DNA of 15,782 nucleotides from Candidatus Colicola coprequi (GTDB lineage: Bacteria > Bacteroidota > Bacteroidia > Bacteroidales > Paludibacteraceae). Below the pieces are notes generated by a model that saw nothing but the letters and a program-made list of their open reading frames with translations, made no database searches and had not been told where the DNA came from. How positions within the stretch are numbered: position 1 is the first letter of the stretch; each line of letters starts with the position of its first letter. The stretch is from NCBI GenBank assembly GCA_018065765.1, contig JAGHSR010000081.1, forward strand, positions 1 to 15,782, written 5' to 3'. Shown here piece after piece: positions 5,241 through 12,603 of this stretch. The translations under genes and the position numbers were made by a program.

Positions 5241-6902
5241 TCAATCTTGATCGCGAAGAGTCAAATACAAATCGTGAGCTTGCTCTTTGGTAATCTGTTT
5301 TTGAGCTTCGGTCAATTCCGGAATCAAGATGTCAATGCCGTTAGGCAGGCGGCTTGGGTCGTTGAGACGATCCTGGTTGGCCTGATAGATGTAAACCCAG
5401 CAATGGGTATTGTTGTAGTATTGGCGAGCCAATTTGCTGAGCGTTACATTGGCAGTAACTTTGATAGTCTGTGTTGGAGCATTCTGGATGTCAGCTCGTT
5501 CCGCACGAGTGGTAGTTTTGGATGTCTTAGCGGAGATATCTTCTTGATTCTCTTTCTTGAGACGTTCAAACTCATCTTTCGTAACGAGACGGATTTCTAC
5601 GCGGCGGTTAGGTGCGTAAGCAGTTTTGCTCTTGTTGCCCTGTAGGATACCCTTGCTGAAGCATGTCAAACGATCTTCTTCAATCATGTACTCCTTGGTC
5701 AACTCGTCATATACGTTTTGTGCACGTTGAGCTGCCAGTTTGTTGTTTATCTCATCTGAACCGGTATTGTCGCAGTAACCAATCAGAACGGCATATCTCT
5801 CCGTATCGCGTTTCATGCGGTTAGCAACCTGTTGGATAACAATCAGACCTTGGTTATCAATGATAGCTTTGCCGTTGTCGAAATATACATAGTGGTAGCC
5901 AAGTTGAATGATGCTCTCCTTGATGTACTCACGCTCTTCGCGCTCAACGTAGTTGCTTGTTCTGTCTTTATCCGACAAGACTACAGTGTCTCGATGGAAC
6001 AGGACGAGAGTGTCACGCTTGCCACTTCCGCCATCAACCGGAGTAGCGCCTTTGTATTGTTTGTAACCCGGATGGCTTTGTGCATACTGCTCATCCCAAG
6101 CCTCAGAGCTAACATAGTTGCGCATGTGTGATTTCTTGGCAGCATTAATCTTGTAGCGAAGAACGAGATCAACATCCCACATTCCATCGTTGTTGGAACC
6201 AAGCATTGCGTGATCAACGTCATCTTTGGTAAACATATTGTACCATGCGCCGAAACCAAGAGCGATGGAACGGCTGACATTGAACTCAAACGATGCACCG
6301 AAGTTCACTACCGGAACGCAGGTGTAAGAATTGTCAGAAAATGCCTTATCGTCAGGTGTGATGGGATTGGGCGATGCTGTTTTGTTGCCACTAGTTACGC
6401 GCGGACTTTGAGGATAATAGTGAGTGTTTTTGTAGAAAGCAGCACCACCACCGAGCATAAGATTGAGAGCAAAGATTTTGGATGGTTGATGTTTGCGCCA
6501 TGCGTTGAAAATATCTACTGAAAAGAAAGCAATAGCTTGGTGCATACGACCATTAATAAGGTCTTCCACTTCATTCTCGCCGAGTACTTGATAGCTATGA
6601 TACTTGTATTGTGCACCAATCCCAAAGGTGTTGTTCCAGTTGTATTCACCAGCCAATCCGAGGTTGAAAGCGGGCTCACCTTTGCCATCATAGAGAAAAC
6701 CGATTGGGCTTTTCTGCTGATGACCAAAATCAAAATCAGTCATTGGAAAACCTCCTGACAACCACAATGACCAATTGGATTGACCATTGGAAAGAAACTC
6801 TGTCGGCTTGTATGGGTGGATACCCAGAGAGTCAACGGGTTGCTGTGCCGTTACGGAGACAGCAGCTACCATGAGAAATGCAAGGAATAAAGATTTACGC
6901 AT
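5241..6902 (-). CDS. OmpA-family outer-membrane protein with C-terminal LysM-like domain
   Basis: The 553-residue envelope protein has a signal peptide (MRKSLFLAFLMVAAVSVTA, cleavage near residue 19/20), then a region of alternating strands (about 40-255) resembling an outer-membrane beta-barrel of the PorT/OmpW size class, a linker, an OmpA-type peptidoglycan-binding domain (about 335-440) and a LysM-like domain (about 478-528, SKLARQYY...IDILIPEL). In the OmpA domain VYFDNGKAII, GYCDNTGS (D378) and AAQRAQNV (R393) keep the Asp/Arg pair that grips diaminopimelate, and NRRVEI closes it. It should tie the outer membrane to the cell wall. It has its own promoter at 6947-6977. Its stop is 36 bases upstream of the tRNA gene on the same strand with no visible promoter or terminator between. 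The barrel assignment is by composition and pattern only. Confidence 0.88.
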   Translation of the reverse strand: MRKSLFLAFLMVAAVSVTAQQPVDSLGIHPYKPTEFLSNGQSNWSLWLSGGFPMTDFDFGHQQKSPIGFLYDGKGEPAFNLGLAGEYNWNNTFGIGAQYKYHSYQVLGENEVEDLINGRMHQAIAFFSVDIFNAWRKHQPSKIFALNLMLGGGAAFYKNTHYYPQSPRVTSGNKTASPNPITPDDKAFSDNSYTCVPVVNFGASFEFNVSRSIALGFGAWYNMFTKDDVDHAMLGSNNDGMWDVDLVLRYKINAAKKSHMRNYVSSEAWDEQYAQSHPGYKQYKGATPVDGGSGKRDTLVLFHRDTVVLSDKDRTSNYVEREEREYIKESIIQLGYHYVYFDNGKAIIDNQGLIVIQQVANRMKRDTERYAVLIGYCDNTGSDEINNKLAAQRAQNVYDELTKEYMIEEDRLTCFSKGILQGNKSKTAYAPNRRVEIRLVTKDEFERLKKENQEDISAKTSKTTTRAERADIQNAPTQTIKVTANVTLSKLARQYYNNTHCWVYIYQANQDRLNDPSRLPNGIDILIPELTEAQKQITKEQAHDLYLTLRDQD

Positions 6903-6946
6903 AGCTTATTTAGGTGTTTAATTTTTCTAAATTCGAATTCAAGGTG

Positions 6947-6977
6947 CAAAAGTACTGCTTTTTTTTTGATTGGCAAA
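6947..6977 (-). promoter_or_regulatory. Bacteroidota-type promoter for the OmpA-family gene
   Basis: On the minus strand TTTG (6977-6974), a 19-base spacer and TACTTTTG (6954-6947) fit the Bacteroidota promoter consensus. Transcription would start near 6940, at the edge of the perfect palindrome AATTCGAATT (6930-6939), leaving a leader of about 38 bases. Confidence 0.72.
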
Positions 6978-7013
6978 ATATTTTTAAGGAAAAAACGATT
7001 TTTTTAACTTCAG

Positions 7014-7045
7014 GTTGCATGTGTAAAAAAATATATGTATCTTTG
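7014..7045 (+). promoter_or_regulatory. Bacteroidota-type promoter for pta-ackA
   Basis: GTTG (7014-7017), a 20-base spacer and TATCTTTG (7038-7045) match the consensus apart from one base in the upstream box. The predicted start near 7052 gives a leader of about 67 bases. It is divergent from the OmpA-family promoter, with A/T tracts between them. Confidence 0.72.
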
Positions 7046-7082
7046 CAAAGTGAATTTGAGTTTGATTCTTGGGGTGGGGATG

Positions 7083-7102
7083 AGTCGTTAATAGTCGTTA
7101 AT
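7083..7102 (+). repeat. Tandem duplication of AGTCGTTAAT in the pta leader
   Basis: Two perfect copies of AGTCGTTAAT abut at 7083-7092 and 7093-7102, 16 bases before the pta start. The same 10-mer occurs once at 4282-4291 in the secG leader, in the opposite orientation relative to transcription. Confidence 0.75.
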
Positions 7103-7118
7103 TAAAGTAAAATTGCAT

Positions 7119-8117
7119 ATGAATATTTTAGAAAAGATGCTCGTACGAGCAAAAGCCAATCCGCAACGTATTGTGTTGCCGGAGGGTGATGAGCCCAGAA
7201 CGTTGGAAGCAGCTAATATACAGCTCAAGGACAAAATTGCGAAACTTATCTTGGTAGGTAATTGTGAGGTTATCAACAAGATGGCAGCCGAAAATGGTTA
7301 TGAGTACATCAAGGAAGCCACCATTTTTGATCCGGAGAAAGACGCCAAGATGGCCACTTACGCTCATTTGTTATACGAATTGCGTAAGGCGAAAGGTATG
7401 ACGGAGGAAGAGGCTGCTCGGAAAGCCAAAGATCCTCTCTATTTGGGTTGTTTGATGATTAAGAACGGTGATGCGGATGGTGAATTGGCAGGAGCACGTG
7501 GTACGACGGCTGATACGATACGTCCGGCATTTCAAATTTTGAAAACCAAACCCGGAACCAGCATTGTAAGCGGAGCGTTTCTTATGTTTACGCCTGCCAA
7601 ACAGTTGGGTGAAGATGGGTTCTTGATTTTTGCTGACTGTGCAGTCAATCCATGTCCTTCGGCTCAAGAGTTGGCTCAGATAGCCATTTCGACGGCAGAA
7701 ACAGCACGGACCATTGCGGGTATTGAGCCGCGTGTGGCCATGCTGTCGTTCTCAACAAAAGGGAGTGCTAAGCACGAGTTGATAGACAAAGTGACCGAGG
7801 CGACTCGTATTGCCAAGGAGTTGGCTCCTGATTTGATGTTGGATGGCGAGTTGCAGGCAGATGCCGCTTTGGTAGAGAAAGTGGGTGCAAGCAAGGCTCC
7901 CGGAAGTGCTGTAGCCGGCAAAGCTAATGTGCTTGTGTTCCCGGATTTGCAAGCCGGAAATATTGGATACAAATTGGTAGAACGCTTCTCCGGCGCTGAC
8001 GCCGTAGGTCCAATCTTGCAGGGAATAGCAGCTCCGGTGAATGACTTGAGCCGCGGATGTAAGGTCCAGGATATTGTACAAATGGTTATTATTACAGCCA
8101 ATCAGGCGATAAAATAA
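7119..8117 (+). CDS. pta: Phosphate acetyltransferase
   Basis: Pta converts acetyl-CoA and phosphate to acetyl phosphate and CoA in the cytoplasm, the first step of acetate production. The 332-residue protein is the short single-domain form (PTA_PTB family) without the N-terminal regulatory domain of the E. coli enzyme. Motifs: RIVLPEGDEPRTLEAA (17-32), GELAGARGTTADTIRPA (121-137), SFSTKGSA (210-217), DGELQADAA (242-250), ANVLVFPDLQAGNIGYK (269-285) and GPILQGIAAPVNDLSRG (297-313), which includes the conserved Ser-Arg pair (S311, R312). The ATG at 7119 is preferred over a TTG at 7113, which would only add two residues. The gene is followed after 21 bases by ackA, the usual partner, and is driven by the promoter at 7014-7045. 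Confidence 0.95.
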   Translation: MNILEKMLVRAKANPQRIVLPEGDEPRTLEAANIQLKDKIAKLILVGNCEVINKMAAENGYEYIKEATIFDPEKDAKMATYAHLLYELRKAKGMTEEEAARKAKDPLYLGCLMIKNGDADGELAGARGTTADTIRPAFQILKTKPGTSIVSGAFLMFTPAKQLGEDGFLIFADCAVNPCPSAQELAQIAISTAETARTIAGIEPRVAMLSFSTKGSAKHELIDKVTEATRIAKELAPDLMLDGELQADAALVEKVGASKAPGSAVAGKANVLVFPDLQAGNIGYKLVERFSGADAVGPILQGIAAPVNDLSRGCKVQDIVQMVIITANQAIK

Positions 8118-8138
8118 ATTTTTTAAGGAAGTTGTATT

Positions 8139-9338
8139 ATGAAAATTCTCGTATTAAATTGTGGCTCATCGAGCATTAAGTATAAACTATTTGAAATGGA
8201 CACCAAGTCCGTCATGGCGCAAGGTGGTGTGGAGAAGATAGGTTTGCCGGACTCGTTCTTGCAGGTTAAGTTGCCCAGTGGTGAAAAGGTGAAGATTGAG
8301 AAGCCCATGCCGGAACATACGGTTGGCATTCAATTGATTTTGGATACGTTGGTGGATGCTAAGATAGGTTGCCTAAAGAGTCTCAAAGAGATTAATGCTG
8401 TCGGTCACCGCGTGGTGCACGGAGGCGAGAAGTTTAATAAGTCGGTTCTTATTACCGATGAGGTAAAAAATATGGTGGTTCAGTGTTCGGAATTGGCACC
8501 TCTGCACAACCCTGCCAATCTGAAGGGAATTGAGGCAATCGAAAAGACCTTGCCGGGTGTTCCGCAAGTGGGTGTGTTTGACACAGCTTTCCACCAGACG
8601 ATGCCGGAATATGCTTACATGTATGCTCTTCCGTACGAATTGTATGAGAAATATGCCATTCGTCGCTATGGTTTCCACGGAACGAGCCACCGTTATGTTT
8701 CCGCTCGCGTGTGCGAGTTCTTGGGGGTAGAAGCCCAAGGTAAGAAAATCGTTACTGCGCACATAGGCAACGGCGGCAGTTGTACGGCTGTTATGAACGG
8801 TAAATCGGTTGATACGAGTATGGGATTGACCCCTATCGAAGGTCTCATGATGGGCACGCGTGCGGGTGATTTGGATTTAGGTGCTGCCACCTACATCATG
8901 GATAAGGAACATCTAAGCACGGCAGAGTTTTCCAATTTGGTCAACAAAGAATCCGGTTTGGCCGGCGTGAGTGGTGTGAGCAGCGATGCTCGTGATATAG
9001 AGAATGCGATAAAAGAAGGCAATCATCGTGCTGACTTGGCTCGTCAGATGTTCATTTATCGTGTCAAGAAATACATAGGCGCATACGCTGCAGCCATGAA
9101 TGGCATTGATATCCTTGTTTTCACGGGCGGTATTGGTGAGAATGACACATACATTCGCGGTGAGATTTGTAAGGGTTTGACATATCTTGGAATAGACGTG
9201 GATTACGACTTGTCAGACAAAACACGTGGAGAGGAGAAATTGATTTCCACTCCTGCGAGCAAAGTGCAAGTGTGTGTGATTCCGACTGATGAGGAGATGA
9301 TGATAGCCATGGACACACAATCCATCGTATCGAAATAA
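8139..9338 (+). CDS. ackA: Acetate kinase
   Basis: AckA transfers phosphate from acetyl phosphate to ADP, giving acetate and ATP, the energy-yielding second step after Pta. The 399 residues show the ASKHA-fold signatures: LVLNCGSSSIKYKLF near the N-terminus (N7 and S10-S12 in the phosphate-binding turn), GHRVVHGGEKF, FDTAFHQTMP, YGFHGTSHRYV, TAHIGNGGSC, DTSMGLTPIEGLMMGTRAG, VFTGGIGEND and the C-terminal IPTDEEMMIA. All expected active-site blocks are present and length is standard. An AAGGAAG seven bases before the ATG looks like a Shine-Dalgarno sequence, which is unusual for this lineage and may be incidental. A stem-loop at 9348-9375 follows the stop. Confidence 0.96.
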   Translation: MKILVLNCGSSSIKYKLFEMDTKSVMAQGGVEKIGLPDSFLQVKLPSGEKVKIEKPMPEHTVGIQLILDTLVDAKIGCLKSLKEINAVGHRVVHGGEKFNKSVLITDEVKNMVVQCSELAPLHNPANLKGIEAIEKTLPGVPQVGVFDTAFHQTMPEYAYMYALPYELYEKYAIRRYGFHGTSHRYVSARVCEFLGVEAQGKKIVTAHIGNGGSCTAVMNGKSVDTSMGLTPIEGLMMGTRAGDLDLGAATYIMDKEHLSTAEFSNLVNKESGLAGVSGVSSDARDIENAIKEGNHRADLARQMFIYRVKKYIGAYAAAMNGIDILVFTGGIGENDTYIRGEICKGLTYLGIDVDYDLSDKTRGEEKLISTPASKVQVCVIPTDEEMMIAMDTQSIVSK

Positions 9339-9347
9339 ATTCATATA

Positions 9348-9375
9348 ATGGGTGTTCTGAATTAGAACACCCCAT
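9348..9375 (+). terminator. Stem-loop ending the pta-ackA unit (weak U tract)
   Basis: ATGGG-TGTTCT (9348-9358) pairs with AGAACA-CCCAT (9364-9369 and 9371-9375) with a single bulged C at 9370 and loop GAATT. It lies ten bases past the ackA stop. Neither strand shows a run of Ts after the stem, so it may stabilise or only partly terminate the transcript; read-through into the GH13 gene is possible. Confidence 0.5.
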
Positions 9376-9392
9376 AAAAACTACTAAATAAA

Positions 9393-11081
9393 GTGAAGCC
9401 GATAATTTATCAACTTGTACCGCGGTGGTTTGCCAACTACAATGAGACTCGCCAAAAGAACGGTTCTCGCGAAGAAAACGGTTGTGGCAAGTTTAATAGC
9501 ATTGCCCCTAAAGCACTCAAAGCCATCCACGACTTGGGTGCAACGCATGTGTGGTACACGGGTGTGGTGCGCCATGCGACTGCAGATAGGAACAACCCTA
9601 CGATTACCAAAGGCAAAGCAGGCAGTCCATATGCCATAACGGATTACTACGATGTAGATCCGGATTTGGCGGTGGATGAGAGCCATCGCATGGATGAGTT
9701 TGAGGCTTTGATTGGTCGCACGCACAAGGCGGGGCTCCAAGTGGTTATGGACTTTGTGCCCAATCATGTGTCGCGTGAGTACAAGTCGCTATGCAAACCG
9801 GAGGGGGTAGAAGATTTAGGCGAGAATGACCATCCCGAGTGGGCTTTTTCTCCGTTAAACAATTTCTATTACATGCCGAACAGCCGTTTTGCTCTTGATT
9901 TCAAGGAGTGCACATTTGTTGAAGAACCTGCCAAGGTGACGGGTAATGATTGTTTCCGTCCTATGGCAAGCGAACACGATTGGTACGACACAATCAAGTT
10001 GAACTATGGCGTGTTTTATCAAGGGGGTGGTGAAAAGCAGTTTTCACCCATTCCCAACACATGGGGCAAGATGTTGGATATTCTGCTGTTTTGGGCTCAA
10101 AAGGGTATAGATGCTTTCCGTGTGGATATGGCGGAGATGGTGCCGGTGGAGTTTTGGGGTTGGGCATTACCTGCTGTCAAAACGCAATTCCCCAATGTGC
10201 AGTTTATAGCAGAATGTTACAATCCGTCCTGCTATCGCGACTACTTGAATGCGGGTTTTGATTACTTATATGACAAGGTGGGTATGTACGAGTATCTGCG
10301 TGGTGTAACCAGTAAGAACTGGCCGGCAGAAGGAATCACAGCACAGTGGCAATGCGTTGACGATATACAAGATAGAATGCTCTATTTCTTGGAGAATCAC
10401 GATGAACAGCGTATTGCAAGCGGTTTTTTCTGCGGTCGAGGACGTTCAGCAGAGCCCGCGATGATAGTGCTTTCTACCTTGGGCAAAAACCCCGTGATGG
10501 TTTATTCGGGACAAGAGTTGGGCGAGAAAGGTATGGATATGGAGGGATTCTCCGGAATGGATGGGAGAACAACCATCTTCGATTACTGGGGAGTGCGTTC
10601 CATGCAGGCGTGGACTAACCATGGCAAGTTTGATGGAAAAAAACTGGATGCAGAACAAGCAGACCTACGTTGTTTCTACCAAAAACTGCTTACCATCGCT
10701 CGTGATCATCCTGCCGTGACAGAAGGAAAGATGTACGACTTGGAGTATGCGCAAGGGGAAGGTTTCAATAAACATGAGCAGTTCGCATTTCTTCGCAAGG
10801 CAGATGATGAACTACTGTTGGTAGTGGCGAATTTTGATGACAAAGAAGTGCCTGTCAATGTGCGAATACCTAAGGAAGCGTTTGAGTACCTACACCAGAA
10901 AGAGTGCAAGCGGGCTAAAGCAGTGGATTTGTTGACCGACTGTGTTTTGGTATCGAAGGGTGCTAATGGCAAGAGTAGTCAGCAAATAGCTTTTACTTCC
11001 ACCGAGCCTATTCAAATCACTCTACCTGCATGGAAAGGAGTCATCTTGGAAATCACAACAAACAGTAAGCGGAAGAAATGA
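9393..11081 (+). CDS. GH13-family alpha-glucan hydrolase (intracellular alpha-amylase type)
   Basis: The 562-residue protein is a glycoside hydrolase family 13 enzyme acting on alpha-glucans such as glycogen, starch fragments or maltodextrins. The barrel regions are clear: DFVPNHV (120-126), AFRVDMAEM with nucleophile D245, FIAECYNP with acid/base E274, and ENHDEQR with transition-state stabiliser D337. A beta-rich C-terminal domain follows from about residue 460. There is no signal peptide, so it should be cytoplasmic. The start is the GTG at 9393: an in-frame TAA lies at 9375-9377 with no ATG between, and MKPIIYQLVPRWF is a fitting first strand. Its stop overlaps the start of the next gene by four bases (ATGA). 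The exact substrate cannot be told from the sequence; trehalose synthase-like enzymes are a less likely alternative. Confidence 0.88.
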   Translation: MKPIIYQLVPRWFANYNETRQKNGSREENGCGKFNSIAPKALKAIHDLGATHVWYTGVVRHATADRNNPTITKGKAGSPYAITDYYDVDPDLAVDESHRMDEFEALIGRTHKAGLQVVMDFVPNHVSREYKSLCKPEGVEDLGENDHPEWAFSPLNNFYYMPNSRFALDFKECTFVEEPAKVTGNDCFRPMASEHDWYDTIKLNYGVFYQGGGEKQFSPIPNTWGKMLDILLFWAQKGIDAFRVDMAEMVPVEFWGWALPAVKTQFPNVQFIAECYNPSCYRDYLNAGFDYLYDKVGMYEYLRGVTSKNWPAEGITAQWQCVDDIQDRMLYFLENHDEQRIASGFFCGRGRSAEPAMIVLSTLGKNPVMVYSGQELGEKGMDMEGFSGMDGRTTIFDYWGVRSMQAWTNHGKFDGKKLDAEQADLRCFYQKLLTIARDHPAVTEGKMYDLEYAQGEGFNKHEQFAFLRKADDELLLVVANFDDKEVPVNVRIPKEAFEYLHQKECKRAKAVDLLTDCVLVSKGANGKSSQQIAFTSTEPIQITLPAWKGVILEITTNSKRKK

Positions 11082-12028
11082 AAGACTACCTCAAACTGAT
11101 ACGAATTCCCAATCTCGTCTTTATTGCCATCTTGCTATGGGTGATGGAGAAGTGGGTGGCCGTGCCTGTACTTGGTCAATCCCTATGGCAGGAGCAGTTG
11201 CCATGGTGGCTTCTCCTGTTGCTGATAGTGAGTACAGTATTGATAGCTGCCGGAGGGTATGTAATCAATGACTATTTTGATGTAAAAATTGATAGGATTA
11301 ACCGTCCGGAACGTCTCATCGTTACGCGTACTATCAGCAAGGAGCAGGCGATGCGTTTTTTTCAAATACTGACTGCCTGCGGTATTGCGATGGGAATAGC
11401 GGTAGCAGTAGTAGTGAGAAGCACGACGCTGGGTTTGATTTATGTAGTGGTACCGGGGTTGTTGTGGTTTTACTCGTCCAGTTACAAGCGACAATTCATT
11501 GTAGGTAATGTCATTGTGGCTTTTTCCTCGGCTTTGGTGCCGATGTTGATAGCATTTGCCAATGTCAGTTATTTGAAGCACAGTTATGGCGAAGTGGTGC
11601 AATACTCGCCTGCCAGTCACGATTTGTATATCTGGCTCGGAGGATTTGCCTTGTTTGCTTTTTTGTGTACATGGATTCGTGAGGTGATCAAAGACTTGCA
11701 GGACCAAACAGGTGATCGTGAATTAGAGTGCCACTCTATGCCTATCAAGATGGGAGAGACTCCGACCAAAGTGTTTGTTACGGCAATGGTGCTGCTAACC
11801 GTTGGACTAATTGCTTGGTTGGCTTTTTCGATACTGCCGTTTTCGCACGTGTGGGGGTGCTTGTCCATAAGGTATGTCGTGTTTGGGTTGTTTGTCCCAT
11901 TCGTTTGTTTGTTATGGCTGGTTTGGGCTGCCAAAATTCCTTCGGATTATCGGGCACCTCAGTTCTTGGCTAAGTTCATTATGTTTCTCGGCACGCTATA
12001 CGCATATGTAATTAGTGTGTCGTTGTAG
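11078..12028 (+). CDS. UbiA-family prenyltransferase
   Basis: This is a 316-residue polytopic membrane enzyme that transfers a prenyl chain from a polyprenyl diphosphate to an acceptor. The two Asp-rich magnesium/diphosphate sites are present: NDYFDVKIDRINRPER (64-79) and DLQDQTGD (206-213), both at cytoplasmic ends of helices. Bacteroidota relatives next to maf are commonly annotated as geranylgeranylglycerol-phosphate geranylgeranyltransferase, but that name is by similarity; menaquinone or other acceptors are possible. It starts within the stop codon of the GH13 gene (ATGA) and ends two bases before maf, so the three are one transcription unit. Length and membrane pattern are normal. Confidence 0.88.
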   Translation: MKDYLKLIRIPNLVFIAILLWVMEKWVAVPVLGQSLWQEQLPWWLLLLLIVSTVLIAAGGYVINDYFDVKIDRINRPERLIVTRTISKEQAMRFFQILTACGIAMGIAVAVVVRSTTLGLIYVVVPGLLWFYSSSYKRQFIVGNVIVAFSSALVPMLIAFANVSYLKHSYGEVVQYSPASHDLYIWLGGFALFAFLCTWIREVIKDLQDQTGDRELECHSMPIKMGETPTKVFVTAMVLLTVGLIAWLAFSILPFSHVWGCLSIRYVVFGLFVPFVCLLWLVWAAKIPSDYRAPQFLAKFIMFLGTLYAYVISVSL

Positions 12029-12030
12029 GT

Positions 12031-12603
12031 ATGAAAAACATCATTTTAGGAAGTCAGAGTCCGCGTCGTCGCGAACTGATGGCGGGTCTTGATTGTCCTT
12101 TTACAGCCGTTTCCATCGATGCAGATGAGTCTTTTCCTGCCCAACTTAAGGCAGGAGATATACCTTTATATATAGCGCGCGCGAAGGCGCGCGCGTATGG
12201 AAAGCTCTTAGGCAAGGACGATGTCTTGATCACATCTGATACAATCGTGTGGCTGGAGGATCGAATGTTGGGCAAGCCCAAAGATTTGGCTGATGCCAGA
12301 TCGATGTTGCTAAGTCTAAGCGGCAAGACACATCAGGTTTATACCGCCGTATGTGTGATAGCAGATGGCAAAGAATACACATTGGTGGATTGTACCGATG
12401 TGACATTCAGAGATATGACGGACGAGGAGATAGGGTACTACGTGGAAAAATATAAGCCCCTCGACAAGGCAGGGGCTTATGGTGTGCAGGAGTGGATAGG
12501 TTATGTGGGGGTATCATCCATGCGGGGTAGTTATTTCAATGTAATGGGTTTCCCCATAGAGCGTGTTTATCTGCTGCTGAAGGATTTGGGATGTTTAGAA
12601 TAG
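12031..12603 (+). CDS. maf: Maf-family nucleoside triphosphate pyrophosphatase (YhdE-like, dTTP/UTP)
   Basis: Maf proteins hydrolyse non-canonical or excess nucleoside triphosphates to monophosphate and pyrophosphate in the cytoplasm. The 190-residue protein has the family signatures GSQSPRRRELM (7-17), DADESFP (30-36), SDTIVWLEDRMLGKPKD (69-85, with D70 as the presumed catalytic base), SGKTHQVYTAV (97-107) and DKAGAYGVQEWIG (145-157). The last motif, with Q153, points to the YhdE subgroup preferring dTTP and UTP. Its 3' end overlaps the convergent parC gene by nine bases. Three strong hairpins lie in the coding sequence (12135-12156, 12175-12195, 12452-12480), the last likely serving as the parC terminator on the opposite strand. 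Confidence 0.93.
   Translation: MKNIILGSQSPRRRELMAGLDCPFTAVSIDADESFPAQLKAGDIPLYIARAKARAYGKLLGKDDVLITSDTIVWLEDRMLGKPKDLADARSMLLSLSGKTHQVYTAVCVIADGKEYTLVDCTDVTFRDMTDEEIGYYVEKYKPLDKAGAYGVQEWIGYVGVSSMRGSYFNVMGFPIERVYLLLKDLGCLE
12175..12195. other. Alternating GC hairpin inside maf
   Basis: GCGCGCGC (12175-12182), GAAG and GCGCGCGC (12187-12194) make a perfect 8-base-pair stem with a four-base loop; a one-base-shifted register (12176-12183 with 12188-12195) is equally good. It encodes the repeating Ala-Arg/Ala-Lys codons at residues 49-55. A second hairpin, TCCTGCC/GGCAGGA (12135-12141 with 12150-12156), lies 18 bases upstream. Alternating CG of this length can also adopt the Z form under supercoiling. 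Confidence 0.6.
12446..12480 (-). terminator. Probable intrinsic terminator of parC, inside maf
   Basis: ATAAGCCCCT (12452-12461) and AGGGGCTTAT (12471-12480) form a perfect 10-base-pair stem with a nine-base loop. On the minus strand the stem is followed by A and five Ts (complement of 12446-12451), a classic Rho-independent terminator. It lies about 115 bases past the parC stop codon. On the plus strand the same bases encode YKPLDKAGAY, the conserved Maf motif. Confidence 0.65.

Noticed and set aside
10029..10048. GGTGAAAA/TTTTCACC hairpin in the GH13 gene
   Set aside because: One or two perfect 8-base-pair hairpins are expected by chance in a window this long, and its position has no clear role.
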